Of a stretch of 11,418 nucleotides of DNA, positions 8,711 to 11,418 are shown piece after piece. The DNA is from Isohypsibius dastychi. Lineage: Eukaryota; Tardigrada; Eutardigrada; Parachela; Isohypsibiidae. The first letter of the stretch is position 1. Each line of letters begins with the position of its first letter. The translations under genes and the position numbers were made by a program. Location of the stretch: positions 1-11,418 of the forward strand of contig JAQIWT010001304.1 in the NCBI GenBank assembly GCA_034696485.1, in the 5' to 3' direction. The notes under the pieces were generated by a model. It was given only the letters and a program-made list of their open reading frames with translations. It was not told the DNA's origin and did not search any database.

Positions 8711-8824
8711 ACATAAGGGGGAACCTGTGTAAGTGGACCGCTCTAAGTGGACCGCTCTAAGTGGACCACCTATGTATGTGAACCAGTAATGTAGGCACCG
8801 TGATATTTGGTCCCCCTTTTATGT
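8711..8824. mobile_element. Small MITE-like element with imperfect terminal inverted repeats
   Basis: The left end reads acataagggggaacc (8711-8725). The right end, read on the other strand from 8824, is acataaaagggggacc. The two differ by a small indel. The 114-base interior codes for nothing and contains a 14-bp tandem repeat. I do not see a clear target-site duplication, so a miniature transposon is suggested, not proven. Confidence 0.45.
8731..8767 (+). repeat. 14-bp tandem repeat, about 2.6 copies
   Basis: Unit aagtggaccgctct occurs at 8731-8744 and again identically at 8745-8758, then a partial aagtggacc. The repeat lies inside the inverted-repeat element. Confidence 0.92.
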
Positions 8825-8973
8825 CGTCACTCAGCAATAGAATTTGTGTATTACGCAAGTCAGAGTTACTTCTTGGTGAACTTTGAGCCAATTGTACTGA
8901 ATAAAATAATCTGAGAGCAAACCAAAAGCTAGTCAAGAATGGGACAAGAAAACCTAGCGTGACTGCTGCCTAC

Positions 8974-9193
8974 CTGGTACCACAGAGGGAGAGAGGCGAG
9001 TATAAGACAAGTGGAAGAAATATGGATCTCAACGACTTCCTTCGATTTGAAGTTTTGCTACAAGTACCCCTAAGCTGATCATCACAGTTTGTTCCACACA
9101 AGCTGGTTCCGGCGGAAAAACAACGGTGATCGCGGTAAGCGAGCGTGGTTTTGTTTCTGGCAAAGCCAGTAAGAGCAGTACATGCACCGGTTT
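8974..9193 (-). CDS. Possible cysteine-rich 3' exon of the SleB-like gene
   Basis: A good acceptor (tttcttgtgttctcgaactcgcttgtag) opens an exon in phase 1. It encodes a segment with five cysteines (TGACTALTGFARNK, then CFSAGTSLCGTNCDDQ and RGTC). It ends at ACCAG|gtaggc (8974), or at the TAG just beyond if unspliced. A weak donor CCAC|gtgttt at 9292 inside the last SleB codons is also phase 1, so skipping the SleB stop would append this exon in frame across 98 bases. It could instead belong to another transcript or be non-coding. No family is recognised. Confidence 0.25.
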
Positions 9194-9283
9194 CTACAAG
9201 CGAGTTCGAGAACACAAGAAAGATAACTTTTCTTTAACCATAATTTAAACGACAGACGGTCTTGTTCTCAAAAGCCCAGCCAG

Positions 9284-9718
9284 TCAAACACGTGGTTTTT
9301 CTTTATAAAACTGATGTTTCTGAATCGTTCCTCTATCGTAGCAGTTTTTCGTCCAAGGAGAATAACCCTCTTTGGTTGGGTTGTTGTAGTGGTCGGCATC
9401 ACCTACAGGGCTTTCCTCTTGCTCGAATTTATCCAGCCATTCTTCAATTTCGGCACGTGTCTCTCCACACTTCTCTTTCATTTCAATGGGTTTGAACTCG
9501 TTAGAGTGTCCATTATGTCCATTCCAGCACTGGAATTGTTCATTCGCCAGGCACACACCAGCAAGAGTGTCTCCTCCCCAATCCTTACGATTCTGTTTAG
9601 CTCGATTTCGGATGACCCAGGCTACAGCTACTTGTCCTTCTTTAGGCTCTCCTCGTGCTTCCGCATAGATTGTCTGTAGAAGAATTTGGTAATCTAGAGA
9701 GTTCCTGTCAAGAACCAT
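9284..9718 (-). CDS. SleB/CwlJ-type cell wall hydrolase domain protein (bacterial-type Hydrolase_2), 144 residues
   Basis: The protein consists almost entirely of the catalytic domain of bacterial SleB/CwlJ spore-cortex and cell-wall hydrolases (Pfam Hydrolase_2), which cut peptidoglycan glycan strands. Residues 17-37 carry the hallmark IYAEARGEP, then EGQVAVAWVIRNRAK. Glu20 sits at the family's proposed catalytic Glu. Further on, GVCLANEQFQCWNG matches the QFS/W region, and DADHYNNP ... SPW ... HQFYKE matches the GATHY ... W ... H-FY end, so the domain looks complete. The ATG at 9718 lies two bases inside an exon that starts at 9720 after tttatgtttttcag; the domain begins within ten residues, so there is no signal peptide in this form. 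A TGA at 9284 ends the frame. Likely an old bacterial gene now in an animal, as it sits among animal genes with an adjoining intron. Target and site of action are unknown. Confidence 0.87.
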   Translation of the reverse strand: MVLDRNSLDYQILLQTIYAEARGEPKEGQVAVAWVIRNRAKQNRKDWGGDTLAGVCLANEQFQCWNGHNGHSNEFKPIEMKEKCGETRAEIEEWLDKFEQEESPVGDADHYNNPTKEGYSPWTKNCYDRGTIQKHQFYKEKPRV

Positions 9719-9720
9719 TC

Positions 9721-9808
9721 CTGAAAAACATAAAAATGTGAACTTGGACACATCGCTGACGACCTTTCGAAGTCAAAGGTAACAAATTTTGAATTCGAAG
9801 AAACTTAC
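9721..9808 (-). other. Probable 5'UTR intron of the SleB-like gene
   Basis: An 88-base interval between TCA|gtaagt (donor at 9808) and ttatgtttttcag (acceptor at 9721). Size and signals match the other short introns here. The main frame has an in-frame TGA in the upstream exon and no ATG after it, which supports that exon being untranslated. Confidence 0.6.
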
Positions 9809-9890
9809 TGATGTGATCTGAAAATGAAAACGATCAATCAAGTATCTTCGCAAAGATATGCCTTGAGAGTCAAGACTCATGAACGAAAGT
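9809..9890 (-). other. Probable 5'UTR exon of the SleB-like gene, with an upstream ATG
   Basis: Sequence ending ATCACATCA before the gtaagt donor. An ATG at 9880 would open a 24-codon frame up to the donor, out of frame with the hydrolase. After splicing it would run past the main ATG and stop nine codons into the next exon. It is a small upstream ORF if transcription starts above it. A T-rich ttttcattttcag within this exon (ending at 9818) could alternatively make a 9-base microexon. Confidence 0.35.
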
Positions 9891-11393
9891 CGTGTTGTAC
9901 AAACTGCCTTATATACTTCCCAAGTAGCATTACGAGGCAAGATTCAACTCCGACGCAGCGAATGGGTTTGGCACAAAGATCAGTTTCGAGGTCAACAATC
10001 TATTTGTCTTCTGTATCTATCTATCTTAAATACATGTGCGAAGTTAGAAAGTGCAGAGTTACCGAACCCAGTTCTTTTCATTATCTTGTTTGCTGTTGTT
10101 CATTCCCGGTACCTGGTGTGGTGACAGTATTTTGTCCTGGTTAATCGTTTATCATCCGGCAACACAAACACAGTCCGAGTCGTAGTAAGATAACTCTAAA
10201 AGGTGCGTACTATTTGTCACCAAACAGAATTATCAGAAAACGCAGTTTGTACCAGGGCGACAAAATCAACAAAATATGGTCGGAATGAAATGTACTTGGT
10301 TGTCGCTCAAGCCTAGCGCAATGCCCACTGTCACGTACCAAAGGTACTCCGGTTCTTTAACGTCACCGAAAACCTAGTATACCCGTGCAAGCAAGAACGG
10401 GTTCGGAATTTTGCTCGGTAAAACAAACTTAGAGTACAGAGGACGACGTTGCACCAACGTTTCCACACTGTTCTGAAAGTGATACCCCTACATATACTGG
10501 GCGAATTACGCTAAGCAGAAAAGCGATGACCCCAAGCCATGCCATCATGTCCTCTTCAACCCGAATGGATGGCATCATGCAAAATCGGATTTAGCGCGAC
10601 CAAATCGATCAGAATGAATCACGCTGCCCGGTGTAACGTTGATATTCAGAGGTTCATTTTCAGCATCATCGTCAGCGTGATCGCTTCTAAGCTTAGCGTA
10701 AACGCCAGACTAGCTCACTAACTACAGCAACCGATACCATTTTATTGGTTGATTTCTGATTGGCTAGCTCTGCTTCACTCTACAGTAACACTGTGCCCTG
10801 AACCCTGATGAACAGGAAAAAAAATACCACTCACAGTCACAAATCTGCGTGCTTCAGTCCATAAAATAAAATAAAATTATTGTCTGAATCTCGTTGATTG
10901 CTCTAGTCTCTTCCCACTTTTGGAAATAATTGTTGAACGTGTGTTAACGCTGCAAATTTTCTGCGTTTCAAGCGAAATTAACTCGGTTTGGACCCAAGCC
11001 CTAAATTTTGAAAATCTAACCACATTACCCTGTGCGTCCGAAAAAGTGTAAATTATTGAAAACAGACGCACGCAGCAAAAAAACGGCAACTGAGTTAAAA
11101 ATTCGAGATTTGGACAGAAAATGATTCTCCATAGGTCTGAAGGATAATTACCGACTTTCTAATTGCATTGACGGAAATTCTTCCAGGCCGAGTGGTGGAA
11201 ACTGGAAATGTTCTGTTTTGGCATTGGCACTTCATAGAAACAAGTTGGCCGATAAAATGGGGAGGGGGGGCGAGAGGAGATTTTTCGAGCTGCAACCTGT
11301 GGTGGATTTGGAAAATTTTCATCGGGGAACTTTTTGAAAACTTCTAAAATTTTCGAAAATTTGTCGTTTTGACAGCAAAAAACATCGAATTTC
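9891..11393. other. Gene-poor right flank
   Basis: Short open frames occur on both strands, two of them with real ATGs on the plus strand (9824-10144 and 10539-10721), but none has a recognisable domain, codon pattern or splice framework. A tatc microsatellite lies near 10013-10024. The SleB-like gene's promoter should lie in the low part of this stretch. I see no clear core promoter. Confidence 0.4.
10861..10879 (+). repeat. AT-rich pentamer repeat (ataaa)n
   Basis: ataaa repeated three times followed by a degenerate copy. It contains overlapping aataaa strings, which could serve as a polyadenylation signal on the plus strand, but no plus-strand gene is seen before it. Confidence 0.7.
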
Positions 11394-11411
11394 GGGGGGG
11401 GGGGGGGGGGG
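11394..11411 (+). repeat. G homopolymer run of 18
   Basis: Eighteen consecutive G near the window's right end, followed by tgggg. Another G-rich patch, ggggagggggggg, lies about 130 bases before it. Confidence 0.9.
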
Positions 11412-11418
11412 TGGGGTC

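Noticed and set aside
9184-9290. Similarity between LTGWAFENKT (just after the hydrolase stop, other frame) and LTGFARNKT in the downstream cysteine-rich frame
   Set aside because: The match is about ten residues and weak at the DNA level, and the first lies in a different frame after a stop, so it is probably chance.
9314-9679. Plus-strand open frame of 121 codons
   Set aside because: It is the complement of the hydrolase coding region, whose motifs are unmistakable on the minus strand.
9824-10144. Plus-strand ATG frame of 106 codons upstream of the hydrolase gene
   Set aside because: It overlaps the probable 5'UTR exon of the hydrolase on the other strand and shows no family motif, signal peptide or splice signals.
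1-11418. tRNA genes, rRNA, CRISPR array, bacterial operon signals
   Set aside because: No tRNA B-box with cloverleaf context, no spaced repeats, and the gene structures are eukaryotic.

Overview
The window is nuclear DNA from an animal. It carries short spliceosomal introns (about 77, 84, 88 and 126 bases where both ends can be read), a metazoan Unc-4/UNCX homeobox gene and a rhodopsin-class receptor gene. Base composition is mildly AT-rich. Several runs of 13 to 20 C or G are present. Short introns suggest a compact invertebrate genome (a small crustacean or tardigrade would fit), but nothing in the sequence fixes the phylum.

All four supported genes lie on the minus strand. From low to high coordinates: (1) the 5' half of an Unc-4/UNCX homeobox gene (980 down to 336), cut at the conserved intron between homeodomain positions 46 and 47, with the rest beyond the left edge; (2) an unrecognised spliced gene (about 3033 or higher down to 2371), built from exons that join in frame through good splice sites; (3) a divergent rhodopsin-class GPCR (7833 down to about 6278), clear through transmembrane helix 5 and into helix 6, with its helix 6-7 part unresolved at about 6277-5822 and a possible tail exon at 5821-5706; (4) a short gene for a bacterial-type SleB/CwlJ cell-wall hydrolase domain (9718 down to 9284), with a probable 5'UTR intron (9808-9721) and a possible cysteine-rich 3' exon (9193-8974).

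Between them lie gene-poor stretches: 1081-2370, 3258-5705, 7931-8969 and 9890-11418. These hold homopolymer tracts, a small inverted-repeat element with a 14-bp internal tandem repeat (8711-8824), a 22-bp tandem duplication inside a GPCR intron and scattered E-box motifs. No tRNA, rRNA, CRISPR array or long transposon ORF was seen.

The genes do not form a pathway. The point most worth following is the peptidoglycan-hydrolase domain of bacterial type inside an intron-bearing animal locus, a probable horizontally acquired gene. Next are the receptor's unusual core motifs and the unidentified spliced gene.
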